Under the pieces are notes generated by a model. It was given only the letters and a program-made list of their open reading frames with translations, did no database searches and had not been told where the DNA came from. 64,000 nt of DNA from Pararhizobium capsulatum DSM 1112 (GTDB lineage Bacteria; Pseudomonadota; Alphaproteobacteria; Rhizobiales; Rhizobiaceae), in assembly GCF_030814475.1 (NCBI RefSeq), contig NZ_JAUSVF010000003.1, positions 558,001 to 622,000 of the forward strand. Direction: 5' to 3'. Positions 18,304 to 25,967 of this stretch are shown here, piece by piece (position 1 is the first letter of the stretch; each line of letters starts with the position of its first letter). The translations under genes were made by a program, and so were the position numbers.

Positions 18304-18480
18304 TCAAAGAGCAACGAGATAGGCTGTCACCAGTAAGGTCGTGATGAGGATTATCGCCAGTTCGTACCAGAAGATGCGTCGTTCATTGCGGACGTCCTGA
18401 GACTTTAGTGTATCGAATATGTTGGCGGCCGCTCTTTCGTCGGAATCCTCGCCCTTCCGGTCTTGATCGTTTTGTCCCAT
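18304..18480 (-). CDS. 58-aa membrane protein overlapping the GT2 3' end
   Basis: ATG at 18480 in a different frame from the synthase gene, which ends at 18405, so 76 bp overlap. The first ~35 residues are charged (MGQNDQDRKGEDSDERAA). A single hydrophobic helix then runs to the C-terminus (YELAIILITTLLVTAYLVAL). The charge/hydrophobic layout and the position after a GT2 synthase suggest a small membrane partner, as PgaD is for PgaC. No clear ribosome site is seen, but coupling through the overlap is possible. It ends a base after the stop of the convergent phosphatase gene. Confidence 0.55.
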   Translation of the reverse strand: MGQNDQDRKGEDSDERAAANIFDTLKSQDVRNERRIFWYELAIILITTLLVTAYLVAL

Positions 18481-19901
18481 TTGAGATCTGACTTTCTGAT
18501 TTCCGCCACGATAGCGGCGACCCCGATCGCGCACAACATTGGGCCGTAGCCGACGAGCACCAGCAGGGCATTGCGCAGCCAGTTTGGCGCACCTGCCTTG
18601 TCCATTCGATAGACGCACCACGCCGCTGCGATCGAGATTGCCGACCATCCGAGGATGGCATGCACCGCGAGACTGCCCCACGACCAAGCGTCGGGCTTCT
18701 CCAGTTTGAGGCCAATGAACGGCGTCAAAAGGGCAATCGCCATCACTCCGATTGAGAGCAGTCCGGGAAACGCAATACCCTCGAACCACGAGCGTCTCGC
18801 GGCAGTCGGATCGATGCCAAAAGAGAACATTGTCTGGAAAAGATAGGCGACCAACGTAACGCCCGAAGCAACGTAGAAGGCTCCCAACGCCCAGGGTGTC
18901 CAGAGATGATAGAGACCGATGGCACCGATCGAACCGGCCAACATGAAAAGCGGCATCAGAGTGATGCTGAACCAAAGGATGCCGAACGCCCAATTGCCAA
19001 GTAGAGCGCTGCGGCCGGGCTTGAACCAGATATCGCTGAAGGCCCGCATGATCTGCAGGTTGCCGCGCCCCCAACGGAGACGCTGTCTCCAAAAGGCCGC
19101 GAGGCTGTCGGGTTCCTCAGCCCAAACAATCGCATTGGGGTCTATCAGCACGCGATGGCCTACGAGTTGCGTCTGGAATGTTGTGTAGGTGTCTTCAGCC
19201 AGCGTACTGGTATCTATCGCACCACCGATTGCGATTAAATTGGCGCGACTGTGGAGTTGCGCTCCACCAGCCATACAGGCTAGCCCGCCCATAACGTTCT
19301 GCGTACGTCGCGCGGCCGCCTGGGCCGCGATGTATTCAAATCCGATGAACCGCGACAGCAGCCGACCGGGATGACTGCCCTCCTTGACATAGGCCGTGAC
19401 ACCGCCGACTTCCGGGTCGGCCAGATGGCGGACCATGCGCCGCAAGGTCATTGCCTCGAAGAGGACATCGGCGTCCATGATCATGACGGCCTCGGCCCAA
19501 TCCTCGGCAAGGATCACCTGAAGCCCGTGATTCAGTGTGTGTGCCTTTCCCTCGCCACCTCTTTCGCGTCGCAGATAAAAGACAGAACCGGGATACTGCG
19601 CCACCTTGGCATTCATGACTTCGGGCGTATAGTCGGTGCTGGCATCGTCCACAATGTAAAGGCGCCAGGAGCCGGGCGGATAGTCGATGCTCATCAAAGC
19701 ATCAATGCTGGGGCCAAGCACATCCGCTTCATTCCATGCCGGCAGCACGAATGCCACGCGCGGCGTGTCTGGCCCAATCCGGGAATAGTGATTCCACATG
19801 CCGTGGAGGCCGACGATCAAAAACTGGGCGAATGATGCGCATGTCGGCACCATTCCCATCAACACCAAGAGCAAAAAAATGACCGCCAGCGTATTCGTCA
19901 T
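18405..19901 (-). CDS. Processive family 2 glycosyltransferase (BcsA/PgaC/hyaluronan-synthase type)
   Basis: 498 aa. One or two N-terminal membrane helices are followed by the GT-A domain with VDDAS (84-88), MDAD (142-145), TLAED (233-237) and QRLRWGRG (QxxRW at 273-277). The C-terminal half holds about five further membrane helices. The motif set is that of processive beta-glycan synthases that polymerise and push the chain across the inner membrane. It is convergent with the barrel-deacetylase-ATP-grasp-phosphatase row, and its proximity suggests one polysaccharide system. The donor sugar cannot be told; a hexosamine is suggested by the deacetylase. No PilZ domain is present. Confidence 0.85.
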   Translation of the reverse strand: MTNTLAVIFLLLVLMGMVPTCASFAQFLIVGLHGMWNHYSRIGPDTPRVAFVLPAWNEADVLGPSIDALMSIDYPPGSWRLYIVDDASTDYTPEVMNAKVAQYPGSVFYLRRERGGEGKAHTLNHGLQVILAEDWAEAVMIMDADVLFEAMTLRRMVRHLADPEVGGVTAYVKEGSHPGRLLSRFIGFEYIAAQAAARRTQNVMGGLACMAGGAQLHSRANLIAIGGAIDTSTLAEDTYTTFQTQLVGHRVLIDPNAIVWAEEPDSLAAFWRQRLRWGRGNLQIMRAFSDIWFKPGRSALLGNWAFGILWFSITLMPLFMLAGSIGAIGLYHLWTPWALGAFYVASGVTLVAYLFQTMFSFGIDPTAARRSWFEGIAFPGLLSIGVMAIALLTPFIGLKLEKPDAWSWGSLAVHAILGWSAISIAAAWCVYRMDKAGAPNWLRNALLVLVGYGPMLCAIGVAAIVAEIRKSDLKWDKTIKTGRARIPTKERPPTYSIH

Positions 19902-19914
19902 ACGGCGCCCACTA

Positions 19915-20163
19915 TCAGACCGAATAGGCTGTTCGGCAAGTCTTCATTTCGAGATCGACCTGCGGCACACAAAGCTGGGGAAATGCTAAACTCGCGATGG
20001 CGTATAAGGTCTGACGAACACTCGTGATACCCTTGCCCAGTCTTTTGACATAACCACTTCGCCGTTCAGCAATGGCCTCTCCCACCATATGTATTTTAAA
20101 TTGCGACCGGCTTGTCGTTCTCAGCCATCGCCGCACAAACTCGTAAGCAACGAATCCATCCAT
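19915..20163 (-). CDS. Doubtful hypothetical protein (82 aa)
   Basis: ATG at 20163 with GGAGGTGAG about 12 bases upstream. The composition is basic (RRWLRTTSRSQFKIHMVGEA) and no domain is recognised. It lies upstream of the GT2 gene on the same strand, 13 bp away. It may instead be the GT2 leader region. Confidence 0.3.
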   Translation of the reverse strand: MDGFVAYEFVRRWLRTTSRSQFKIHMVGEAIAERRSGYVKRLGKGITSVRQTLYAIASLAFPQLCVPQVDLEMKTCRTAYSV

Positions 20164-20172
20164 AATGGCTAA

Positions 20173-20241
20173 AACTCACCTCCATCGCCGACGATCTTGG
20201 CGCTGTTGACTAAGGAAAACAAGACGATAGGCTGGACATGA
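20173..20241 (+). pseudogene. 3' remnant of the 13783-14106 gene family
   Basis: In frame: NSPPSPTILALLTKENKTIGWT then TGA, matching the C-terminus NSPPWPATPVLMTTDNKTMGCT of the protein at 13783. A stop codon precedes it directly. The similarity continues a few bases past the stop codon. Confidence 0.5.
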
Positions 20242-20247
20242 TGATTC

Positions 20248-20523
20248 GTGACCCTGGATAAGATGGTGCCGTTGAAGCGTGTATTGGAAAAAGTCGGCGA
20301 CGACTGGATAGCGATTGTGGACCTCGCTGCCATCGTCGCAGGAGTCCCCGGAGAAAAGGTGACCAAGTCAGTCGCGAACGGGACCCGCCTACGCTGCCGA
20401 CAGCTCGTTGAAGCAGGCTTGGTCGAGTTTGGATACCAGGAGCTAACGTCGGGCGTGGTCTGGAAGCACCGCGGTGAACAACGGGTTCGCCTGGTCGTTA
20501 GACGCATCTGTTCGCACGGCTAG
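20248..20523 (+). CDS. Hypothetical protein, possible winged helix (91 aa)
   Basis: GTG start. The order KRVLEKVGDDWIAIVDLAAI, VPGEKVTKSV, RCRQLVEAGLVEFGYQ and RVRLVVRR fits a winged helix (three helices, then a two-strand wing), but no key motif makes this sure. It lies directly after the 20173 remnant. No good ribosome site. Confidence 0.45.
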   Translation: MTLDKMVPLKRVLEKVGDDWIAIVDLAAIVAGVPGEKVTKSVANGTRLRCRQLVEAGLVEFGYQELTSGVVWKHRGEQRVRLVVRRICSHG

Positions 20524-21198
20524 CTTCTCACCACCATCGACGAACGGTCCAGGAAAAACTTCCGGTCAGTGGTGATCCATAACATTCAGACGTGCTCGAA
20601 TTTTGCAGCAGCTACGCTGTAATATAGGCGATGAAGCTATTTTCGGTGGCCGGTTTCGCCTTTCGCTATCCGGAGGCGCGGGCCTCCGCCCTACTTTACA
20701 CCGACCCTGCTCGGATATGACGGTTTTAACTATTCTCTAAAATGAACCGAAACGTTCCCCTGCTATCGACGCGGGAAAAGGGGAAGGTGACGGGCGGTCG
20801 CATACAGTTCCATTTGCTCAATGACACAACGTGCTAGCGGCTGGTTTCCCGGTTGTCATCGGGGATGGCCCAAACGGTGAGGAAAAAAAGCTCCCAATCA
20901 TCCGCTGTTTACGCATGTTCGTGCGGAAAGTGCCGGGGGAGATTATGGCCGCGAAAGAGAACGAAGTCTTGGCAGGTAGCCTCGCTGTCAACATCGGAAT
21001 TGCTAAGGCATGTACGCTTCGAAGCGGCCCTCACGATATTTTCTTCGTTCTTGGGCTGATTGGATGCGTCGTATACCGTCGCCTCCCGGCCGTGACAAAA
21101 ACGACACGTGCACGCGAAAAATGATTCTGGCGTATGGAAGCATTGCGGCCGCTGTGTTTAATCTCGGATATTAGAGTGTTTTAATAAAAGGCCCGGGC
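20524..21198. other. Gap with a GC hairpin and one weak ORF
   Basis: Mostly without convincing coding. A hairpin CGGAGGC/GCCTCCG sits near 20669-20690. A short plus-strand frame from the ATG at 20945 to 21124 (MAAKENEVLAGSLAV, then a hydrophobic IFFVLGLIGCVVY) has GGGGAG three bases upstream of its ATG. It could be a 59-aa membrane peptide, but support is weak. Confidence 0.35.
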
Positions 21199-21540
21199 AT
21201 GCACGATTATCGCCTTGACCAAAAAATTACGTTTCTGACAGCAGAAATTCTTCTGTCTCAGAACATAGACTTCAAGCACCCAAGTTTCTTCTCCCGTTTT
21301 TTCGACCTCGAAGCCGAGATGAACAAACTCTCCGAGCCAGAGATCAGCAGGCGGTTTGCTATGGTGCAATCGCAATTAGAAGATGCCGACATTGATCGGC
21401 TGCTCCGAAATTTCGCGACCAACTTGGAACACCACCAGATCGCCAAGAGGCTGTCGTCGTTGAAAGCTGCATTGGCGGCGCTTCAACCACCCTCCCCTGA
21501 ACGAACGTTCCTTCGTCGTATTTTCGGTTTTAGGGCATAG
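21199..21540 (+). CDS. Hypothetical protein (113 aa)
   Basis: Starts MHDYRLDQKITFLTAEILLS. Helical, with a basic C-terminus (RTFLRRIFGFRA). No domain is recognised and there is no signal or membrane helix. It stands alone between two gaps. Confidence 0.45.
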   Translation: MHDYRLDQKITFLTAEILLSQNIDFKHPSFFSRFFDLEAEMNKLSEPEISRRFAMVQSQLEDADIDRLLRNFATNLEHHQIAKRLSSLKAALAALQPPSPERTFLRRIFGFRA

Positions 21541-22084
21541 ACGGGTTTCGCACTGACGCAGAGCCGGGCGCATGCCGTCTTGTCTCAGTACAAAAACTGT
21601 CGACGCAGGTGACCCGACACCCATACCCTGAATCAATCGCAGTGATCCTGTGGCTACCAAAACGCCGCTGTCAGCGGTCGCGGCACGCCCCATTCGGAGC
21701 CTTGAGGACGCGAGGAAGCAGACCACGGTATAGGGGGGCGCGTCACCCAGCGGATATGCAAGGGGCAACCAGTGGTCGACAAGAGCGACGAGAAAAAATA
21801 GGGCCCTCGCCTTAGCGAAGGCCTTGCGATTATATTCTCTCGAAAATTGATGCACCCCAATAAGGGAAGCATATTAGGACTAGCCCAGGTTGGCTAGTAC
21901 TCCCATTGACGACGGGATGCTGCCGGGATCCCTTCGATGGTGGGTGAGGGCCTGTTCAAAGCTCGTTCACGGACGAGAAAATCTCGTGTTCATGCGCCAT
22001 TCGTGCACCCTTACAGCGAAAAGGAAGTGAAAGTACGCGACATTTACTTTAGAGTTGCATAATAATGCAACGAAGGGGGTTGCA
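21541..22084. other. Gap containing a repeated terminator-like segment
   Basis: No gene is seen. The part 21795-21960 is the repeat described separately. The last ~50 bp lead into the 22085 gene with AAGGGGG near its start. Confidence 0.5.
21795..21960 (+). repeat. ~150-bp repeat with terminator hairpin, copy 1 (partner 46975-47135)
   Basis: Hairpin GGCCCTCGC (21802-21810) with GCGAAGGCC (21815-21823), then TTGCGATTATAT..TCTCTCGAAAA, CCCCAAT.AGG and GGACTAG.CCA..TTGGCTAGT. The same series is at 46975-47135 with another stem sequence. The changed but still pairing stems suggest that the structure is conserved. Confidence 0.65.
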
Positions 22085-22252
22085 ATGGGTCGGGTACGGG
22101 TCGTCGTCGCGAAGTTCCAAGACGTATGGGTAGCGTCGTTTTTTTACGATGGCTGCTCCGAACACCGGGGATTCCTGACGCAAGGAGAGGCTGAGGAATA
22201 CGCGAGAAAACGCGTACGACGGTCGAAGGCAGTTTCAGGAGGCACCGTTTGA
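22085..22252 (+). CDS. Small hypothetical protein (55 aa)
   Basis: ATG at 22085 with GAAGGGGG five bases upstream. MGRVRVVVAKFQDVWVASFF, then a helical, basic end (GEAEEYARKRVRRSK). A longer upstream frame lacks a ribosome site. Unknown function; the fold looks like three strands and a helix. Confidence 0.6.
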   Translation: MGRVRVVVAKFQDVWVASFFYDGCSEHRGFLTQGEAEEYARKRVRRSKAVSGGTV

Positions 22253-22328
22253 TAAGATGGGTGCCCGTTTACGCCATAGCCTCCACCTACGTGTGGCCTT
22301 GATCCCACTTGAACTGAGAGCCTGCGCT

Positions 22329-22523
22329 TCACGATGGTCTTTGTCGGGCATCTATCGCTGCTGCAAACGTCACGCAGAAGTCATGTGCCGCCGCCGCCGC
22401 CTCGTTCTCGTCTTTAAACGGACCCAGAACAGTGACGAAGCCTGCAACATCAACAGAAATCGTTTTGGAGTCTGGATCGAAGCTAAAGGCCCCACTCAAC
22501 GGACCTGTCACGCTCGTTGTCAT
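22329..22523 (-). CDS. Small hypothetical protein, GPFKDE family
   Basis: 64 aa; ATG at 22523 with GGAGG six bases upstream. Contains FVTVLGPFKDENEAAAAAHD and FC, nearly the same as the protein at 49509-49763 (FVTVLGPFKDEEAAAAAAHE). This pair defines a small family: two or three strands, then an Ala-rich helix. It sits next to a DUF982 gene on the same strand (22542-22802). Unknown function. Confidence 0.65.
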   Translation of the reverse strand: MTTSVTGPLSGAFSFDPDSKTISVDVAGFVTVLGPFKDENEAAAAAHDFCVTFAAAIDARQRPS

Positions 22524-22541
22524 CGAAAACCTCCGGTTCGA

Positions 22542-22802
22542 TTAGATGGATGGGCGGTGATCGCGCCAACCGAAACAACCAATCCCGCGCTCTTCAGCGG
22601 CAAGCGGGATCATCATCTTCACGCTGAGGTGCGATCTGAGAGTGTTGCGGCAGGCAGCAACAGCGCGCTCGTAGCGCTCGTCCCGCTTTAGCGGCCACTC
22701 GTATTCTGGAAAATCGAGTGCTTGGTAGACGCCGCTAAACGTCCGCACCAAACCATTTGGTAGCTTTCCTCTGAAAGGAACACTCCATTCGATATCGCGC
22801 AT
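22542..22802 (-). CDS. DUF982 family small protein with divergent C-terminus
   Basis: 86 aa. The first ~55 residues match the DUF982 protein at 839-1132 (MRDIEWSVPF, GLVRTFSGVYQALDF, EWPLK, YERAVAACR), with the same AGGAGG-like leader (GGGAGGAAAACGGCT). The C-terminal helix is much changed (LSVKMMIPLAAEERGIG) and lacks the usual AR-AF signature, so it may be decaying. It is 18 bp upstream of the 22329 gene on the same strand. Confidence 0.6.
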   Translation of the reverse strand: MRDIEWSVPFRGKLPNGLVRTFSGVYQALDFPEYEWPLKRDERYERAVAACRNTLRSHLSVKMMIPLAAEERGIGCFGWRDHRPSI

Positions 22803-23203
22803 AGCCGTTTTCCTCCCGACTGACTGCGTTTCTTGCGAGATGCGGGATACTTTGGAGAGTTGCTAGAAATTTCAAGAGAGGTGGTGGCGCGAAGCAGTTT
22901 TCAGCCGGGGATTGTGCAAATTGTGCGGGTCTCCGTCCTAGGCCGGGACGGCAGGGTGAATCAACAAGCCCTCGGTGCCTCCGCCATCCAAGCCTAAACA
23001 TCGAGGGCTTGCCCGTTTGTAGCTACCAGAAAAGGATAACGCAGGTTGTACGAATTTACCAGTACCCCTCATTTGCACCGGTGGTTAGACGATACGTCTA
23101 TTGGATGAGTTAACCACCCGATCGCACTGACAGACTTTCCACTATCACCTTGATGGCGATCGATCACAGTCGCGACTGTCAAAGCCAATAGGAATAGATC
23201 ACG
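22803..23203. other. Gap with DUF982 promoter repeat and hairpin
   Basis: The left ~70 bp repeat the upstream region of the DUF982 gene at 1132. The hairpin at 22966-23010 is listed separately. No coding is seen between them and the membrane-protein pseudogene at 23204. Confidence 0.5.
22966..23010. repeat. Hairpin-family member (CATCCAAGCC loop)
   Basis: AAGCCCTCGGTG (22966-22977) pairs with CATCGAGGGCTT (22999-23010) at 11 of 12 positions. The loop contains GCCATCCAAGCC, as in the hairpins at 46858 and 48283 and the weak one at 12457. Confidence 0.7.
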
Positions 23204-23450
23204 ATGCTCATTGCGCTGGTCGTGTATTTCGTCATGGCGTTCATCTTCGTGGTGTTCTCCTCTTTGGAGGGGGTTGAACCGCAGCCCTCTTGGAGGCCGA
23301 CCAGGGTTCTGGGATTATTCATCGCGATCGTTTGGCCCGGAATTCTTTTACCCTTCTGATAACGCACTTTGCAATGACGCCCGAACACCCGCAGAACGCG
23401 GCCCTGAACTCTGCAAAGGCAATGACTGCACGCAACGAATTGCATAGAAC
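23204..23450 (+). pseudogene. Frameshifted two-helix membrane protein
   Basis: MLIALVVYFVMAFIFVVF, then PSWRPTRVLGLFIAIVWPGI and LLPF-stop after 51 aa. The intact paralogues at 34282 and 48536 have VWPGILLVLLTTHFVMK here. One missing base explains the early stop, and the next frame continues ITHFAMTPEHPQNAALN. A clear single-base frameshift pseudogene. Confidence 0.7.
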
Positions 23451-23594
23451 CGACCCTGTCGTCGCGAGCGCCAGCCTGCGTCAGAAATCGCCCGGTCGCT
23501 TGGGACTTCCGGAACGTTCTCAATATAGGTCGATCCGCGGGGAAGGCAGGTCACGCCTACCCCAGCTCCGTTTTTTTGCGATAGCGTCGGAGCC

Positions 23595-24554
23595 CTAAGC
23601 CTTGAATCGATCGAACGCCGAGAGGCTTTGCATGGGCGGGTTTGCGTCATACCTGTAGATGTCAGTTTGCAGCCAAGCGAGCTCGTCATCGGCAAGATGC
23701 TCATCCACCTCGATCCACCAGGATTTCGGGCGACCATCGCTGCCATCCGACCAGCGGTATCCCCTGCCCTTCAGATGTTCCTTGAGATCGAAGGGACTGT
23801 GCTCGGCATAGATGCGAACGCGGGATTTCTGGCTTGCACGATAGAGTTCGCTGAACGGCGTGATGGACGAACCTTCAACCTTCTGGTCGAGCACCTCCAG
23901 AAGCGCGTGACAATCATCGACGGCACGATGCCCTTCATGAAAATATCCCGCCTGGCCGATGAGATAGCCAAGTTTCGTGCCCTCGAAGCCGCGACCGGCC
24001 CAATCGACCTCGGAAACCGAACAGGCCCAGGCTTTGTCGGCAAAGATCGGCGAAAAGGCTTCGCAGAACGGCCTGTCAAACCCGGCATTGTGGGCAATGA
24101 TCAGGTCCGCAGGTCCGACGAGTGCCTTCACCTGAGCCATATTGATCATCTGGCCCGCGACGTCAGCATCGGTAATTCCGGTCAACCGTGTAATCTCGGC
24201 TGGTATCGGACCTGACGGCTCCTGTAGCCCGCCATAAACGGCGTGAACCTCGCCGACCTGGCCAACCGCGTTGAAGCTGAATGCCACAAGCCCGATCTCG
24301 ATGATTTCGTCCTTTCGGGCATTGAGACCTGTCGTCTCGGTATCGAGAACAATTCCACGCAGCGGAAACGCATCATCGACGTCGGTGACGATACGGCGAG
24401 ACTCAAGCTTGCTGAGAATGCGATAGCGACCGGTTGCCTGGAGATAGCGAACCATATCGTCTTCCGACATGCCGACCGGCCGGCGCGGTCCGGGACGATT
24501 TCCTGTCGGCGCCGGGCGCTGCTCGATCTCAAACATGTCGTACTGGGTGCTCAT
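23595..24554 (-). CDS. DEDDh 3'-5' exonuclease (DnaQ/epsilon-like)
   Basis: 319 aa. Exo I motif VLDTETTGLN near residue 70, Exo II IIAHNAGFDRPF, Exo III HRAVDDCHALLEVL, i.e. all catalytic D-E-D-D and His residues are present. After the nuclease domain (~residue 230) a C-terminal part (FSELYRASQKSRVRIYAE, then WSDGSDGRPKSWWIEV) matches plasmid and phage exonuclease-like proteins of rhizobia. It lies 46 bp downstream of repC on the same strand and may be read through from the rep operon; a role in plasmid replication or repair is inferred. Confidence 0.9.
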   Translation of the reverse strand: MSTQYDMFEIEQRPAPTGNRPGPRRPVGMSEDDMVRYLQATGRYRILSKLESRRIVTDVDDAFPLRGIVLDTETTGLNARKDEIIEIGLVAFSFNAVGQVGEVHAVYGGLQEPSGPIPAEITRLTGITDADVAGQMINMAQVKALVGPADLIIAHNAGFDRPFCEAFSPIFADKAWACSVSEVDWAGRGFEGTKLGYLIGQAGYFHEGHRAVDDCHALLEVLDQKVEGSSITPFSELYRASQKSRVRIYAEHSPFDLKEHLKGRGYRWSDGSDGRPKSWWIEVDEHLADDELAWLQTDIYRYDANPPMQSLSAFDRFKA

Positions 24555-24600
24555 GCCATTCGTCCCAAACCAGTAGTGTTGAACTCTGCGTCCGCCGTCC

Positions 24601-25815
24601 TTAGCCGGTTTTCTGCTGCACCGATCCGTTGAGCCGCAGCAACGCCATCAGCATCGGTCCAATGGAAAACTCCCCTCGCCGCGCGCGCGCCGTGAGATCC
24701 CGCAGATAGCCGCCGGCCGAGTTGATGTGCCCGGCCCGCTCGAGAATGCAAGCAATCGCGACCGCGGCATTCTCGGCCCCGAGCGCTTCGCAGGCCTCCT
24801 CGTAGGCCGACGGGCTGACGCCGAGCATCGATCGAACCACCACGGCAGCGGTGCGCATGTCGCGCCAGTTCTCGATCTTGCCCCCCTGCCCGTAAGCGGA
24901 CATCTCCGGGCAGGCTCGCAACACCAGTCCCAACGGAAACACCTGCGGCGTCTCCCGCTTCGGCTCGTTGTGTGGCACGGCCGGTTCGCCCTGCTCGTTT
25001 TCAGAGCGAGGTTCAAGTTCATAGCTGGATTTGGTTTTTGAATTCTGTATGTGCTGACGGTGTTCGCCATCAATGGTGACGGTTTTTTCTGAAATCAGCT
25101 GAAGTTCCAGCAGGTTGATCACTTCTTCATGCAGAAGGTCGAGTTCCTCGGCGCATCCGGACAGTTCCTCACCGGATTTTACCTTCGAAAGACGTCCGGC
25201 AGCGGCGATGTAGTGACCTTCAACCATGCCCCAGTCACCGGAAGCCCCCTCCTCCATGGCGGCAGAGATCAGCTTGCGGATATCTCTACGGCGCAATGAA
25301 ATCCGTTCTTTCAGGATTTTGAGGCGCCGTCGCTCTTCGGCGACATCCTGCGCCATCAGCGCAAGCTCTTCGGCGCGGGCAAGAAGCGGTGCCAGGCTGA
25401 AGCCATAGGCGGTTTCGATCGCCCCGTCCCTGCCCTTGCGGGCATAACGCTTGCCGTTCGGGCTGTCGTTTCTATGGATCAGGCCGGCATCGACCAGCAG
25501 TGCCAGGTTCTCGCGAAGTGTCGTGCCGGCAATACCGTTGGCGCGTGCTGTCAGCTGCGCATTCGACGGGAACACCACGAGGTTTTCGTCGTCGCTCAGT
25601 TCGGTCTCCGGATAAAACGTCAGCAAGGCGTTGAGAACCGCCAGGGCACGGTCCCGCAGGCCCAGAATGGTGCGGGCATCGCAGGCGTCACGGTAGATCT
25701 TCCATTTGTCGACCGACCTGCCCTGCTTGGCGCCCGCTGTCTCCAGCTGCCCCCTGATCAAGGCAAGCGTCATCGGCCGCCGCCCGAAGGGCGTCGTCAC
25801 ACTTCCACTCTGCAT
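24601..25815 (-). CDS. repC: Plasmid replication initiator RepC
   Basis: About 404 aa. The ATG at 25815 (MQSGSVTTPFGRRPM) has GAGAGG eight bases upstream; a GTG three codons earlier is the alternative. The N-terminal helix-turn-helix region (NAQLTARANGIAGTTLRENLA, then DAGLIHRNDSPNGKRYARKG) is typical of RepC. In repABC plasmids the origin lies inside repC; here an AT-rich dip is visible at about 25015-25090. Expression should be limited by the antisense RNA at 25909 in the repB-repC spacer. Confidence 0.92.
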   Translation of the reverse strand: MQSGSVTTPFGRRPMTLALIRGQLETAGAKQGRSVDKWKIYRDACDARTILGLRDRALAVLNALLTFYPETELSDDENLVVFPSNAQLTARANGIAGTTLRENLALLVDAGLIHRNDSPNGKRYARKGRDGAIETAYGFSLAPLLARAEELALMAQDVAEERRRLKILKERISLRRRDIRKLISAAMEEGASGDWGMVEGHYIAAAGRLSKVKSGEELSGCAEELDLLHEEVINLLELQLISEKTVTIDGEHRQHIQNSKTKSSYELEPRSENEQGEPAVPHNEPKRETPQVFPLGLVLRACPEMSAYGQGGKIENWRDMRTAAVVVRSMLGVSPSAYEEACEALGAENAAVAIACILERAGHINSAGGYLRDLTARARRGEFSIGPMLMALLRLNGSVQQKTG

Positions 25816-25873
25816 TTCCTTCACCTCTCAAAAGGCAAAAGAAATCCGCTCACCAAAACGATGCCAAAGACTC

Positions 25874-25902
25874 TTGACTGTGATTCGGGGAAATGCGATT
25901 CT
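25874..25902 (+). promoter_or_regulatory. Putative promoter of the antisense RNA
   Basis: TTGACT (25874-25879), 17-bp spacer, GATTCT (25897-25902), on the strand opposite to repABC and within the repB-repC spacer, the expected place for the ctRNA promoter. Confidence 0.6.
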
Positions 25903-25908
25903 CTAGTT

Positions 25909-25960
25909 GCTAGACACGAGAAGGGCTTCCACGACGGTAACGTTTGGGGGCCTTTTTCTT
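25909..25960 (+). ncRNA. Counter-transcribed incompatibility RNA (ctRNA / incA-like)
   Basis: In repABC plasmids a ~50-60 nt antisense RNA from the repB-repC spacer represses repC. Here a promoter on the opposite strand is followed by AAGGGCTTCC..GGGGGCCTT (stem with one mismatch) and a T-rich run CCTTTTTCTTTT at about 25951-25963, a rho-independent terminator. The ends are estimated. Confidence 0.7.
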
Positions 25961-25967
25961 TTGCGGT

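Noticed and set aside
18483..19092. Long minus-strand frame overlapping the GT2 gene
   Set aside because: It is the out-of-frame shadow of the synthase; only its last 58 codons (18304-18480) look like a protein and these were kept.
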